Source: Heyndrickxia acidiproducens DSM 23148
GTDB lineage: Bacteria; Bacillota; Bacilli; Bacillales; Bacillaceae_C
Assembly (NCBI RefSeq): GCF_000374345.1
Contig: NZ_KB893993.1
Location: 1 to 55,675, forward strand
Reading direction: 5' to 3'
Length of the DNA: 55,675 bases
The position numbers and the translations under genes are program-made. Positions 8,059 to 17,031 of this stretch are shown here, one piece after another. Numbering within the stretch: position 1 is the first letter of the stretch; each line of letters begins with the position of its first letter. The notes below the pieces were generated by a model. The model did not search any database. It had not been told where the DNA came from and was given only the letters and a program-made list of their open reading frames with translations.

Positions 8059-9879
8059 ATGTTAACCACCATAAAAAGATTTCTAATTGGGCGGCCGCTG
8101 CGGTCAAATGAACTCGAAGGGCAAAAATTAACGAAATTAAAAGCATTGGCGATTCTTTCTTCCGATGCACTATCTTCGGTTGCATACGGGCCGGAACAGG
8201 TCCTTATTGTACTTGCCACCGTCAGCGCGCTGGCTTTCTGGTACTCCGTTCCTATCACGGTGGGAATTTTAATTTTATTAACAGCACTCATTCTTTCATA
8301 TCGCCAAATTATTTATTCCTATCCGCAGGGCGGCGGGGCCTATCTTGTATCGAAGGAAAATCTTGGCCTCAATCCTGGCCTGCTTGCCGGCGGGTCGCTG
8401 CTTGTTGATTATATTCTAACGGTGGCCGTTTCCGTTTCAGCCGGAACAGATGCCATCACTTCGGCATTCCAAACCCTGCATCCGTATAATATTCAGATTG
8501 CCGTATTTCTGATCATTGTGATCACGATTTTAAATTTGCGCGGACTAACGGAATCGGCGAATGTCCTGGCTTATCCGGTCTACTTATTCGTGCTCGCGCT
8601 CGTTCTTGTCATGGTGGTCGGCTTTTATAAGATCGCAACCGGGCAAACCCCCCCTGATCTTCATCCTGATATGGGAACACCGGTTGCCGGCATCTCGCTT
8701 TTTCTTTTACTAAAAGCATTCTCCTCAGGTTGTTCCGCTTTAACGGGGGTTGAAGCAATTTCCAATGCGATTCCGAATTTCCGCGAACCTGCGCCAAGAA
8801 ACGCAGCCCGCACCTTGATCATCATGGGCGTCATTTTAGCCATCCTGCTATCCGGGATCTGTTTTCTTGCCTATTGGCTTGGCGTCGCGCCAAAAGAAAC
8901 GGAAACCGTTGTATCACAAATGGCATCCCAAGTATTCGGCAGGGGGATTATGTATTATTTTATCCAGGCGACAACCGCCATGATCCTTGTGTTAGCGGCA
9001 AATACCGGCTTCTCGGCATTCCCGCAGCTTGCCTTCAGCATGGCAAGAGATAAATTCATGCCGCGCATGTTCACGATCCGCGGCGACCGGCTCGGTTACT
9101 CAAATGGGATTATTTTTCTCGGTGTGGCTTCGATTATCCTGATTTTGGCTTTCCTCGGCAATACAGAACGGCTGATTCCGCTCTATGCTGTCGGCGTGTT
9201 CATTCCTTTTACACTTTCACAGTCCGGAATGATCATAAAATGGCTGCGTCAAAAACCAAAAGGATGGGTGGGCAGGCTTTTAATCAATCTCATCGGCGCG
9301 ATCATTACGTTCAGTGTGCTGCTCATCCTGTTTATCACCAAGTTCTCACAAGTATGGGCGATTTTGATCTTTTTGCCAATCGTGATCTTTACTTTCAAAA
9401 AAATCTACCGGCATTATATAGATGTAGGGGAACAGCTCCGCATCGAAGGCGAATTTCACGAAGAACTCCGCGATAATGTGATCATTGTCCCGGTTGCCGG
9501 CATCACCACTGTCGTGGAGCGTTCCATTAATTACGCAAAATCCTTATCCGGCCAGGTAATCGCCGTCTATGTAGCCTTCAACCATGAAGACGAGAAAAGA
9601 ATGGAAGAAAAGTGGAAAGAGTGGAATAACGGTGTCCGCCTTGTCACCCTGCACTCCTCTTACCGCAGTATTGTGCAGCCGCTGGCAAAATTTCTGGAAA
9701 TCATTGAGCGGAAATCAAGAGAGCATAAGTACCAGGTCATGGTACTCGTCCCGCAATTCATGCCGAAAAAACGCTGGCAGAACATCCTGCACAACCAATC
9801 CGGCCTCCTGATCCGGATGCGGCTGCTCTGGAAAAAAGACGTCGTCGTCGCCATCCTGCCGTACCATTTGAAAAAATAA
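8059..9879 (+). CDS. kimA: Potassium importer KimA (YdaO family, APC superfamily)
   Basis: High-affinity K+/H+ symporter of 606 residues. The N-terminal FLIGRPLRSNELEG and LSSDALSSVAYGPEQ segments are characteristic of KimA. About twelve membrane segments (roughly residues 30-455) are followed by a cytoplasmic universal-stress-like domain of about 150 residues. The ATG at 8059 is chosen because it follows AAAAAGGGGAC and gives the family N-terminus; the upstream ATG at 8026 lacks a ribosome binding site. It is monocistronic and controlled by the c-di-AMP riboswitch, matching the family's role in potassium homeostasis. Confidence 0.95.
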   Translation: MLTTIKRFLIGRPLRSNELEGQKLTKLKALAILSSDALSSVAYGPEQVLIVLATVSALAFWYSVPITVGILILLTALILSYRQIIYSYPQGGGAYLVSKENLGLNPGLLAGGSLLVDYILTVAVSVSAGTDAITSAFQTLHPYNIQIAVFLIIVITILNLRGLTESANVLAYPVYLFVLALVLVMVVGFYKIATGQTPPDLHPDMGTPVAGISLFLLLKAFSSGCSALTGVEAISNAIPNFREPAPRNAARTLIIMGVILAILLSGICFLAYWLGVAPKETETVVSQMASQVFGRGIMYYFIQATTAMILVLAANTGFSAFPQLAFSMARDKFMPRMFTIRGDRLGYSNGIIFLGVASIILILAFLGNTERLIPLYAVGVFIPFTLSQSGMIIKWLRQKPKGWVGRLLINLIGAIITFSVLLILFITKFSQVWAILIFLPIVIFTFKKIYRHYIDVGEQLRIEGEFHEELRDNVIIVPVAGITTVVERSINYAKSLSGQVIAVYVAFNHEDEKRMEEKWKEWNNGVRLVTLHSSYRSIVQPLAKFLEIIERKSREHKYQVMVLVPQFMPKKRWQNILHNQSGLLIRMRLLWKKDVVVAILPYHLKK

Positions 9880-9933
9880 CCTTAGGCAATGCTGTAAATG
9901 AGCGACTTTACGATTTGAAAAATACACTGTTTG

Positions 9934-9972
9934 AAAAACCGGCCCGCTTTCCGAAAGCGGCCGGTTTTTTTG
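9934..9972 (+). terminator. Terminator after kimA
   Basis: Stem AAACCGGCC...GGCCGGTTT around GCTTTCCGAAAGC, followed by a T run. Confidence 0.85.
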
Positions 9973-10083
9973 AGCATATAGCGCTGCGGGAGCAATTTTT
10001 ACCAGTGCTATAAGAGGGTGGTATAGGGTGCATTTTTCACTTGAAATGTCGCGCACTCTATGCAAAACCAAAACCCCACTTCA

Positions 10084-10110
10084 CAAAAAAAGCCGCGCAC
10101 CCGGCGCAGC
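10084..10110 (-). terminator. Terminator after uppP
   Basis: On the minus strand, GCTGCGC - CGGGT - GCGCGGC followed by seven Ts, ten bases past the uppP stop. Confidence 0.8.
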
Positions 10111-10119
10111 CTAATAAAC

Positions 10120-10956
10120 TCATTTATTAATGAACAATACAAACAAAACAATGGCCAACAGAATCCGATAAACGGCAAACGGTATCAGCTTCACCTTATT
10201 GATCAATTTCAAGAAGAAACGGATCGCAATCAAGGCAAAAATAAAGGCGCTGATGAATCCGACGATAAAAAACGGAATCGTTTCAGGCGTTACGGCATCC
10301 CAGTGCTTCACAAGCGAAAGACAGCTTGCCCCGAACATGATCGGCACCGCCATAATAAATGTAAAATCGGATGCCGCTCTGTGGCTCAAGCCAAGCAGGA
10401 CGCCGCCTGAAATGGTCGAACCGGAACGCGAAAATCCCGGCCACAGCGCGAGACACTGGAAAAGCCCGATCAAAATTGCCTGTGTATTCGTAATCTGGTC
10501 AACCGTTTCCACTTTCGGTTTGCGCGGGCGCATCAAATCAGCCGTGATCATTAAAATCGCACCGACAACCAATGCAACCAGCACGGTATTCACCGAAAAC
10601 AAATGGGCGTCTATGTAATCCTCAAATAAAAATCCCAGAATTGCTGCCGGCAACAGCCCGATAATCACCTGACTTAATTTCAGACGCTCCCCGTACATTT
10701 GCTCTTTTGTAATATTTTTCTTTAACCCGAGCAAATTCATGAACCGGTCCCAAAAGACAACAACGGCTGCCATAATGGAACCCAACTGGATGACCACTTT
10801 AAACACATTCGCAGCCTCAACACCATAAAGGTGATTTGATTTCAAAATTAAGTCGTCCACAATAATCATATGGCCGGTGGAGGAAACAGGCGCAAATTCC
10901 GTCAACCCTTCCACAAGCCCCAATATTGCGGCGACAAATGCATCCCACAATTGCAA
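10120..10956 (-). CDS. uppP: Undecaprenyl-diphosphatase UppP (BacA)
   Basis: Integral membrane phosphatase of 278 residues that recycles undecaprenyl pyrophosphate to the monophosphate lipid carrier for peptidoglycan and polysaccharide synthesis. The signature blocks EGLTEFAPVSSTGH near the N-terminus and FSRSGSTISGG about two thirds along are intact. The TTG start at 10956 is chosen because GGAGG lies seven bases before it and it gives the usual MxLWD... N-terminus; the GTG at 10965 overlaps the ribosome binding site. The product could also supply carrier for the EPS genes 27 kb away, but no link is seen in the sequence. Confidence 0.93.
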   Translation of the reverse strand: MQLWDAFVAAILGLVEGLTEFAPVSSTGHMIIVDDLILKSNHLYGVEAANVFKVVIQLGSIMAAVVVFWDRFMNLLGLKKNITKEQMYGERLKLSQVIIGLLPAAILGFLFEDYIDAHLFSVNTVLVALVVGAILMITADLMRPRKPKVETVDQITNTQAILIGLFQCLALWPGFSRSGSTISGGVLLGLSHRAASDFTFIMAVPIMFGASCLSLVKHWDAVTPETIPFFIVGFISAFIFALIAIRFFLKLINKVKLIPFAVYRILLAIVLFVLFINK

Positions 10957-11033
10957 ATACGTCACCTCCAGACTTTTCTATTCTACCATTTACAAAGGAA
11001 TTTGCGATAGATAATTTTCAATCCCGCTTGTCT

Positions 11034-11047
11034 GTCATATATATGAC
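11034..11047. promoter_or_regulatory. 14-base palindrome between uppP and tatA
   Basis: GTCATATATATGAC is a perfect dyad in the divergent intergenic region. It may be an operator; no regulator can be named. Confidence 0.3.
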
Positions 11048-11177
11048 GGTGCAAAACAGAATAGTCATGTCAACTTTCAAACAAATTTTACAGAAAATAA
11101 ATGAATTTCCGGATTATAAGTTGAAAATGTTTATAATACACTATATGATGAAGGCAAAGAAGGGCGGGGAGGATAAA

Positions 11178-11375
11178 ATGTTGGGAAATCTTGGTTTTGG
11201 GGAAGTCCTGATCATCTTAATGATTGCACTCTTAATCTTTGGGCCATCGAAGCTCCCGCAACTTGGCAAAGCAGCAGGGCAGACATTACGTGAATTTAAA
11301 AAAGGGGTCCGCGACGTCATGGATGAAGACGAAACAGCCGCAAAAAAAGAAGCCAAAAGCGAAGTACACCACTAA
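11178..11375 (+). CDS. tatA: Twin-arginine translocase component TatA
   Basis: Small membrane protein of 65 residues that forms the Tat protein-export pore. It has one N-terminal hydrophobic segment (GFGEVLIILMIALLIFGP), the FGPxKLPxLG hinge, an amphipathic helix (GQTLREFKKGVRD) and a charged tail. The ATG at 11178 follows GGGGAGGAT. No tatC lies next to it, so it depends on a TatC encoded elsewhere. A hairpin terminator follows immediately. Confidence 0.9.
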   Translation: MLGNLGFGEVLIILMIALLIFGPSKLPQLGKAAGQTLREFKKGVRDVMDEDETAAKKEAKSEVHH

Positions 11376-11401
11376 CCGCTGTCCGGCAGCGGTTTTCCTT
11401 T
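11373..11401 (+). terminator. Terminator after tatA
   Basis: Stem AACCGCTG / CAGCGGTT with a TCCGG loop and a TTTTCCTTTT tail. Confidence 0.75.
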
Positions 11402-11567
11402 TGCAAAAGCAAGGCGCCGCGCCACCTGCCGGGCAGTTCAAAAAAAGGTCATTGAACATGCTTTAGATGTGTTAAGATAAGGTTAATAGAGCAAATTAAG
11501 AGGTGTAACCTGGCACATAAAGAGAATCCTGCCGTTTGTTAGGGCTGATAGGGGAAGAAGGGTAGCT

Positions 11568-12593
11568 ATGGAAAATCTGTTGGTTCACTTTTTTCAAAAA
11601 AAAGGGGTAAGGAGGACGCTGATCTTCGTGCTCGTGGCACTGATTCTGTACCTGCTGCGCAGCATGATGGATTTAATCCTGCTTACCTTTATTTTTACTT
11701 ATTTAATGAACCGGCTCGAAAAAATCGTGACCAATCGGGTTCCGTTAAATCGCCGGTTTACCGTTCTCGTTCTATATATCGTCATTGTCGGGGCACTCAT
11801 CTTTGGGATTGTGAAGTATTTACCAATCTTAATCAATGAAATCACCCAGCTTGTCATGCAGCTCTCGGACTTTTACACGAAGCCGCAGCAAAATCAAATC
11901 CTTAATACGATCGTCAAAACGATTCAGGAAAAGAGAATCATCGACTACATGCAGCAGGGCGTCAGTATATTGCTGAACTATTTTACAAGCATCAGCAAAG
12001 TCAGCCTGCAGGTATTGCTTTCCATTATCCTGAGCTTATTTTTCCTGCTCGAAAAAGACCGGATTGTCCGCTTTACAAAACAATTCAAAACAAGTAAACT
12101 GTCCGCTTTTTACGATGAAATAGCGTACTTCGGCATTAAATTTGTCAGTACATTTGGGAAAGTGATTGAGGCACAGTTTATTATCGCGCTTGTCAACTCG
12201 CTGTTGTCGACAATTGGCCTCTGGATCCTCGGGTTTCCGCAGTTGCTCGGCCTGGCTATCATGATTTTTGCACTCGGACTCATTCCTGTCGCCGGCGTCA
12301 TCATTTCCCTCGTCCCGCTTTGCGTCATCGCCTACAGCATCGGCGGCGGCATAAAAGTGTTGTATGTCGTGATCCTGATTGCCATCGTGCACGCAGTTGA
12401 AACCTATTTACTGAATCCAAAGCTCATGTCATCGAAAGTAAATTTACCGGTTTTCTACACATTTCTCATCCTTATATTTTGTGAACATTTCTTTGGCGTT
12501 TGGGGGCTGATCCTCGGTATCCCGATTGTTGTCTTCTTCCTCGACGTTCTCGAAGTCACCGACCACAGTCCGAAACCAAAGCGAAAAAGGTAG
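11568..12593 (+). CDS. AI-2E family transporter (YdbI-like)
   Basis: Membrane protein of 341 residues with the AI-2E family layout: two N-terminal hydrophobic segments, a long periplasmic-type amphipathic stretch (about residues 85-140), then five or six membrane segments. Family residues near the C-terminus include ETYLLNPKLMSSKVNLP and GVWGLILGIP. Members include autoinducer-2 exporters and Na+(Li+)/H+ antiporters, so the substrate is not assigned. The ATG at 11568 follows GAAGAAGG. It is a single gene with its own terminator. Confidence 0.85.
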   Translation: MENLLVHFFQKKGVRRTLIFVLVALILYLLRSMMDLILLTFIFTYLMNRLEKIVTNRVPLNRRFTVLVLYIVIVGALIFGIVKYLPILINEITQLVMQLSDFYTKPQQNQILNTIVKTIQEKRIIDYMQQGVSILLNYFTSISKVSLQVLLSIILSLFFLLEKDRIVRFTKQFKTSKLSAFYDEIAYFGIKFVSTFGKVIEAQFIIALVNSLLSTIGLWILGFPQLLGLAIMIFALGLIPVAGVIISLVPLCVIAYSIGGGIKVLYVVILIAIVHAVETYLLNPKLMSSKVNLPVFYTFLILIFCEHFFGVWGLILGIPIVVFFLDVLEVTDHSPKPKRKR

Positions 12594-12633
12594 AAAAGCG
12601 CCGGCTTTTAAGCGTGTATCCGGCGCTTTTTCA
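12593..12633 (+). terminator. Terminator after the AI-2E transporter gene
   Basis: Stem AAAGCGCCGG...CCGGCGCTTTTT. Confidence 0.85.
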
Positions 12634-12794
12634 GCCATCCCGGTTTTTCCGGACTTTTTTTGTGTGAAAAAATGCACGAACTTTTTATCAGGGATCATTC
12701 TTTTGGTAAAGCAATATTCATTTCTCTTTTCCGCTTCATCCCGTAAACGTTTTTATAATACAACCATATTGGAGCATCTTCAGGAGCAAGAATC

Positions 12795-12905
12795 ATGGCA
12801 GTTTGCGTGCCCCCGGCTGAACTTTTAGACGCAGCCGATCGCAAATGCTTTTTTAATAAAGCTTTAAAAAGCAAACGGGGGGATAAACAAGGCAAAGATA
12901 ATTGA
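12795..12905 (+). CDS. Putative 36-residue small protein
   Basis: Not recognised. The ORF starts with ATG eight bases after AGGAG, and a TATAAT lies about 35 bases upstream (12755-12760), though I see no good -35. The product is hydrophilic and lysine-rich at its C-terminus, with two cysteines (positions 4 and 18). It ends just before the promoter of glnQ. The ribosome binding site makes translation plausible, but length alone cannot exclude chance. No function is proposed. Confidence 0.35.
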   Translation: MAVCVPPAELLDAADRKCFFNKALKSKRGDKQGKDN

Positions 12906-12927
12906 AAAATTTAATACTACAAAAGTA

Positions 12928-12956
12928 TTGATGTTATCTGAATAGATTGATATACT
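12928..12956 (+). promoter_or_regulatory. SigA-type promoter of glnQHMP
   Basis: TTGATG (12928-12933), 17-base spacer, TATACT (12951-12956), about 75 bases before glnQ. Confidence 0.75.
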
Positions 12957-13030
12957 CTAAAATAGAGAGATATTAAATGTTTCTAACATATAGGCAACAA
13001 ATAGATTAGAACAGCAATGGGGGTGATGGT

Positions 13031-13759
13031 ATGATCTCATTTAAACACGTAAATAAGTATTATGGAGATTTTCATGTTTTAAAAGATATCAATCTTGAAG
13101 TAGGCGATGGGGAAGTCGTCGTGGTCATCGGGCCCTCGGGTTCCGGGAAAAGCACGATGCTCCGCTGCATTAACCGCCTCGAAAATATAACAGACGGAGA
13201 ACTGACCGTCAGAAACATCAAAGTCAATGATAAAAAAACAGACATCAATGACCTGCGTAAAAATATCGGCATGGTCTTTCAGCACTTCAATCTCTATCCG
13301 CACAAAACCGTCCTGCAAAATATTACGCTTGCACCATTGAAAGTACTGGGCATCAGTAAAGCGGAAGCAGAGAAGACCGCCATGCACTATCTTGAAAGAG
13401 TGGGCATTCCGGAGAAAGCCAATGCTTATCCGTCCCAATTATCAGGCGGCCAGCAGCAGCGTGTCGCGATTGCCCGCGGACTTGCCATGGAACCGAGCAT
13501 CATGCTTTTCGACGAACCGACTTCAGCACTTGACCCGGAAATGATCGGCGAAGTGCTCGATGTCATGAAGTCGCTTGTAAAAGACGGTATGACCATGGTC
13601 GTCGTCACCCACGAAATGGGGTTTGCCCGTGAAGTTGCCGACCGCGTCATCTTCATGGACCAGGGAAGAATCATCGAAGACAATACACCGGAAGAATTTT
13701 TCAAAAATCCGCGTGAAGAACGTGCGCGCGCATTCTTAAATCGTGTATTAAATCATTAA
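13031..13759 (+). CDS. glnQ: Polar amino acid (glutamine-type) ABC transporter ATPase
   Basis: ATP-binding subunit of 242 residues that drives amino acid import. Walker A GPSGSGKS (about residues 34-41), Q-loop [12 protein letters not shown] signature LSGGQQQR and Walker [15 protein letters not shown] are all intact, as is the switch histidine in VVTHEMG. It is the first gene of a four-gene operon with binding protein and two permeases. The order matches B. subtilis glnQHMP. Glutamine versus glutamate or another polar amino acid cannot be decided here. Confidence 0.92.
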   Translation: MISFKHVNKYYGDFHVLKDINLEVGDGEVVVVIGPSGSGKSTMLRCINRLENITDGELTVRNIKVNDKKTDINDLRKNIGMVFQHFNLYPHKTVLQNITLAPLKVLGISKAEAEKTAMHYLERVGIPEKANAYPSQLSGGQQQRVAIARGLAMEPSIMLFDEPTSALDPEMIGEVLDVMKSLVKDGMTMVVVTHEMGFAREVADRVIFMDQGRIIEDNTPEEFFKNPREERARAFLNRVLNH

Positions 13760-13784
13760 ACATATAATATTAAGGGGGATTCGC

Positions 13785-14600
13785 ATGAGAAAAATGAAAA
13801 AATGGCTCACAATTGGCTTTGTTTTTACATTGGTGGCTGCTTTAATGGCCGGATGCGGAAAATCAAGCGACAACACATCAGGCTCAGACAAAAAAGACAG
13901 CGTTCAGCAAATCAAAGACAGGGGCACAGTCGTAGTCGGGGTAAAATACGATACATACCTCTTCGGCTATAAAGACCCTAAAACAGGCAATGTAGAAGGT
14001 TTTGACATTGACATTTCCAAAGCGCTCGCGAAAAAGATTTTCGGCGATGATGTAAAGGTCAAATTCAAAGAAGTAACCTCTAAAACACGGATCCCGATGC
14101 TGCAAAACGGCGATATTGACATGGCCGTGGCAACAATGACCATCACACCGGACCGTAAAAAAGTAGTCGACTTCTCAGATGTCTATTTTAAAGCGGGCCA
14201 ATCGCTCCTGGTTAAAAAAGACAGCAAGATCCAAGACGTAAAAGACTTAGCAAAAGGCACAAAGGTATTGACGGTTAAAGGCGCAACTTCAGGCCCTAAC
14301 GTGAAAAAAGCCGCACCGGATACCGAAGTGCTTGAATTTGAAAACTATCAGGAAGCCTTCACCGCTTTAAAATCAGGCAAAGGTGACGCGCTCACAACAG
14401 ACAACTCGATTCTTTACGGCATGGCTGCCCAAAATCCTGACTATAAAGTTGTCGGCGGCACATTCACCAATGAACCATACGGCATCGCCATGAAAAAAGG
14501 CAACACCGAACTGGTCAAAGCGGTAAACAAAGCCCTGAAAGAACTGCAAGACAGCGGCGAATACGACAAAATCAAAAGCAAATGGATCAAAGAAGAATAA
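13785..14600 (+). CDS. glnH: Amino acid ABC transporter substrate-binding lipoprotein
   Basis: Extracellular binding protein of 271 residues. A lipoprotein signal with lipobox LMAGC (cysteine at about residue 25) anchors it to the membrane. It has the SBP family 3 fold signature GFDIDISKALAKKIFGD and ends with an amphipathic helix (ALKELQDSGEYDKIKSKW) typical of GlnH-type proteins. The start follows AAGGGGG. A strong mRNA hairpin follows the gene, suggesting that glnQH transcript is stabilised relative to the permease genes, as is common for binding proteins. Confidence 0.92.
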   Translation: MRKMKKWLTIGFVFTLVAALMAGCGKSSDNTSGSDKKDSVQQIKDRGTVVVGVKYDTYLFGYKDPKTGNVEGFDIDISKALAKKIFGDDVKVKFKEVTSKTRIPMLQNGDIDMAVATMTITPDRKKVVDFSDVYFKAGQSLLVKKDSKIQDVKDLAKGTKVLTVKGATSGPNVKKAAPDTEVLEFENYQEAFTALKSGKGDALTTDNSILYGMAAQNPDYKVVGGTFTNEPYGIAMKKGNTELVKAVNKALKELQDSGEYDKIKSKWIKEE

Positions 14601-14607
14601 TCAGGAG

Positions 14608-14637
14608 AAAGGGGTGGGCTAAATCGCCCATCCCTTT
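14608..14637 (+). terminator. Intra-operon hairpin after glnH (attenuator or processing hairpin)
   Basis: Twelve-pair stem AAAGGGGTGGGC / GCCCATCCCTTT with loop TAAATC and no T run. It is more likely an mRNA 3'-end stabiliser or partial attenuator than a full terminator. Confidence 0.6.
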
Positions 14638-14806
14638 CCATTGAAGCAATCTATAATTGAAGCAATCGAAAGCAGAATGGAATAACAGAAGGCGGTGCCA
14701 TTTTTTATTCATGTAACGGGATCCAATTTACAGCAGATTGGATTGATTTAGATGGGCCGGCCGCCCGTCCATTCCATTGATAAAACAGCAAAGGAGTGAA
14801 ATGGAC

Positions 14807-15460
14807 ATGCTCGATTTCTCAATCCTCACCGATAACATAGACTTGTACATGCAAGGCTTTGTCAATACGATTAAAATCAGCATCATCGGTCTTGTCGCCA
14901 GTTTTATTATCGGCAACATCATTGCCGTATTCAGATTGGCCCCGGTCAAGCTGCTCAATTTTCTTGGCGCCCTCTATGTAGAAGTCGTTCGTAATATCCC
15001 ATTAATCCTGACCGGTTTCTTTTTTTATAACGGACTCAGTTATTTTCACGTGAACCTGAGCGGATTTGTCGCCGGCACGATCGCGCTATCCATCTACACC
15101 GCCGCGTTCATCGCCGAAGCTGTCCGCGCCGGCATCCAATCCGTCGACAAAGGCCAGCTTGAAGCGGCACGTTCAACGGGCCTGTCCTATATCCAGGCAA
15201 TGCGCTACATTATTTTGCCGCAAGCGATTAAAATCGTGATCCCGCCGATTGGCAACCAGTTTTTGAATCTCGTCAAAAACTCCTCGATCCTCGGCGTGTT
15301 TGCAGGACTCGATCTGATGTACTTCGGTGATATGATACACGAAAAAACATATATCACATTTGACACGTATATTTTTGTCGGCATGTTTTATCTGATCTTG
15401 ACCATTCCGCTCAGCCTTTTGGTCAATTACCTGGAACGCCGGCTTTCCAGAAGCTATTAA
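14807..15460 (+). CDS. glnM: Amino acid ABC transporter permease
   Basis: Membrane subunit of 217 residues with about five hydrophobic segments and the BPD_transp_1/HisM cytoplasmic loop EAARSTGLSYIQAMRYIILPQA, which contacts the ATPase. The ATG at 14807 is preferred because it lies eight bases after AAGGAGTG; an ATG at 14801 is only two bases from it. A 206-base gap with a hairpin separates it from glnH. It forms a heterodimer with the next gene product. Confidence 0.9.
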   Translation: MLDFSILTDNIDLYMQGFVNTIKISIIGLVASFIIGNIIAVFRLAPVKLLNFLGALYVEVVRNIPLILTGFFFYNGLSYFHVNLSGFVAGTIALSIYTAAFIAEAVRAGIQSVDKGQLEAARSTGLSYIQAMRYIILPQAIKIVIPPIGNQFLNLVKNSSILGVFAGLDLMYFGDMIHEKTYITFDTYIFVGMFYLILTIPLSLLVNYLERRLSRSY

Positions 15461-15475
15461 TAGGAGGGAATGCAC

Positions 15476-16186
15476 ATGGACTTTGCTGCAGCCTATACAA
15501 GCGCACATCTGTCATACTTACTGCAAGGTTTCGCGGTCACGTTGAAAGTCGCAATTGTCGCGATTGTGCTCAGCTTTATCTTCGGCTGCGTGCTCGGTAT
15601 TTTGCGTTATGCCAGGATCCCGCTTTTATCGCAAATTGTCATGCTTGTTGTTGAAATCATTCGTAACCTGCCGCTCATTTTGATTATATTCTTCACATAC
15701 TTTGCCCTCCCGGAAGTGGGCGTCAAACTGAGCGTTACTGTCGCAGCCATCACGGCCCTGACCATTTTCGAATCAGCGATGATTGCGGAAATTGTCCGCG
15801 GCGGCTTAAACTCGATCCCAAAAGGACAAATCGAAGCCGCCCGTTCATCAGGCTTAAACTATATCCAAACCCTGTGGCACATTATCCTGCCGCAAGCTTT
15901 GAAAAAAATGATCCCGCCGCTCGTGAGCCAATTTATCTCCCTGTTAAAAGATACATCGCTCGCGATCATCATCTCGCTGCCGGAACTGCTTCACAATGCA
16001 AAAGGCGTCTACAGCGGCGAAAACGGCGGAAATATCATTATCCCAATCCTGCTTATCTGCGCGTTGATGTACTTTATCGTCAATTATTTGCTGTCCATCC
16101 TGTCGAGAAGACTTGAAAAACGCCTCGACCCGGACCACACCACCGCAAAAAAACTATCAGCCACCACCGATCCAAGTTTAATGTAA
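15476..16186 (+). CDS. glnP: Amino acid ABC transporter permease
   Basis: Second membrane subunit, about 236 residues, homologous to GlnM, with the loop EAARSSGLNYIQTLWHIILPQA. The ATG at 15476 is six bases after AGGAGGGA; an ATG at 15470 is too close. It starts 15 bases after glnM and is followed by a terminator. Its C-terminal tail after the last membrane segment is longer than that of GlnM. Confidence 0.9.
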   Translation: MDFAAAYTSAHLSYLLQGFAVTLKVAIVAIVLSFIFGCVLGILRYARIPLLSQIVMLVVEIIRNLPLILIIFFTYFALPEVGVKLSVTVAAITALTIFESAMIAEIVRGGLNSIPKGQIEAARSSGLNYIQTLWHIILPQALKKMIPPLVSQFISLLKDTSLAIIISLPELLHNAKGVYSGENGGNIIIPILLICALMYFIVNYLLSILSRRLEKRLDPDHTTAKKLSATTDPSLM

Positions 16187-16216
16187 AACACATTGGGCAC
16201 GCCCAATGTGTTTTTT
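16187..16216 (+). terminator. Terminator after glnP
   Basis: Perfect ten-pair stem ACACATTGGG / CCCAATGTGT, CACG loop, six Ts. Confidence 0.9.
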
Positions 16217-16670
16217 CACGGGTGGGGAGCAATGCCGCGGGAAGTAAGAAGAAATCGTTTCGCCTCGTGGTAAAGGCCGTTTTAGAGAGCAAGCGCCCGC
16301 AACTGGCTTTCGCCCGGGCAGTGAACGCCCGTGCCGCCGTGATTTCTAACTACGCGGTCATTCATCCCTTTTATGAACGACCGTACCAGCAGAAATTGGA
16401 GTTAAGCGGTCGCTCATCCCCCTAATGAAAGCCCGCGGGTGCGGGTTTTTAACCGGCATGGTCGTTCATTCTCATTATGAAAGCCCGTTAGCATGAGATT
16501 TTAACTTGCGCAGTCGCTCATTCCCCTTATGAACGCCCGTACCGGTGGAAATTAGAATTAAATGGTCGTTCATTCCCCCAATGAAAGCCCACGGGTACGG
16601 ATTTTTAACTGGCATGGTCGCTCATCCCCCTTATGAACACCCGCATCGGCAGAAATTAGAATCAAACGGT

Positions 16671-16803
16671 CGTTCATTTGGGAATCATTTACATATGAAA
16701 GACGAAATACCCAGGGCGTTTGATAAAAATGTCATTCATTTGGTTTTTTTTAACAGATGAACGCCAATCCCCCTGTTATTTTCCTCCAAGATGGCTTTCA
16801 TCC
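16671..16803. repeat. 228-bp-period direct repeat inside array A, copy 1
   Basis: This segment, from CGTTCATTTGGGAATC to GATGGCTTTCATC, recurs almost unchanged 228 bases downstream (16899-17031). It shows that blocks of several units have been duplicated. Confidence 0.75.
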
Positions 16804-16898
16804 CCCTTATGAACACCATTCCCCCTGCTATTTCTTCTTAAGATGGCTTTCATCAAGCTAATGAACGCCATTCTTGTTGAAAACTTTGATCGGAATGG

Positions 16899-17031
16899 CG
16901 TTCATTTGGGAATCATTTACATATGAAAGACAAAATACCCATGGTTTTTAATAAAAATGTCATTCATTTGGATTTTTTTTACAGATGAACGCCAATCCCC
17001 CTGTTATTTTCCTCCAAGATGGCTTTCATCA
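16899..17031. repeat. 228-bp-period direct repeat inside array A, copy 2
   Basis: Near copy of 16671-16803, with a few substitutions and small indels in the unit interiors. The palindrome arms and linkers are conserved. Confidence 0.75.

Noticed and set aside
10926..11177. Long N-terminal extension of TatA
   Set aside because: No ribosome binding site at the upstream starts, and the residues do not resemble TatA; GGGGAGG precedes the ATG at 11178.
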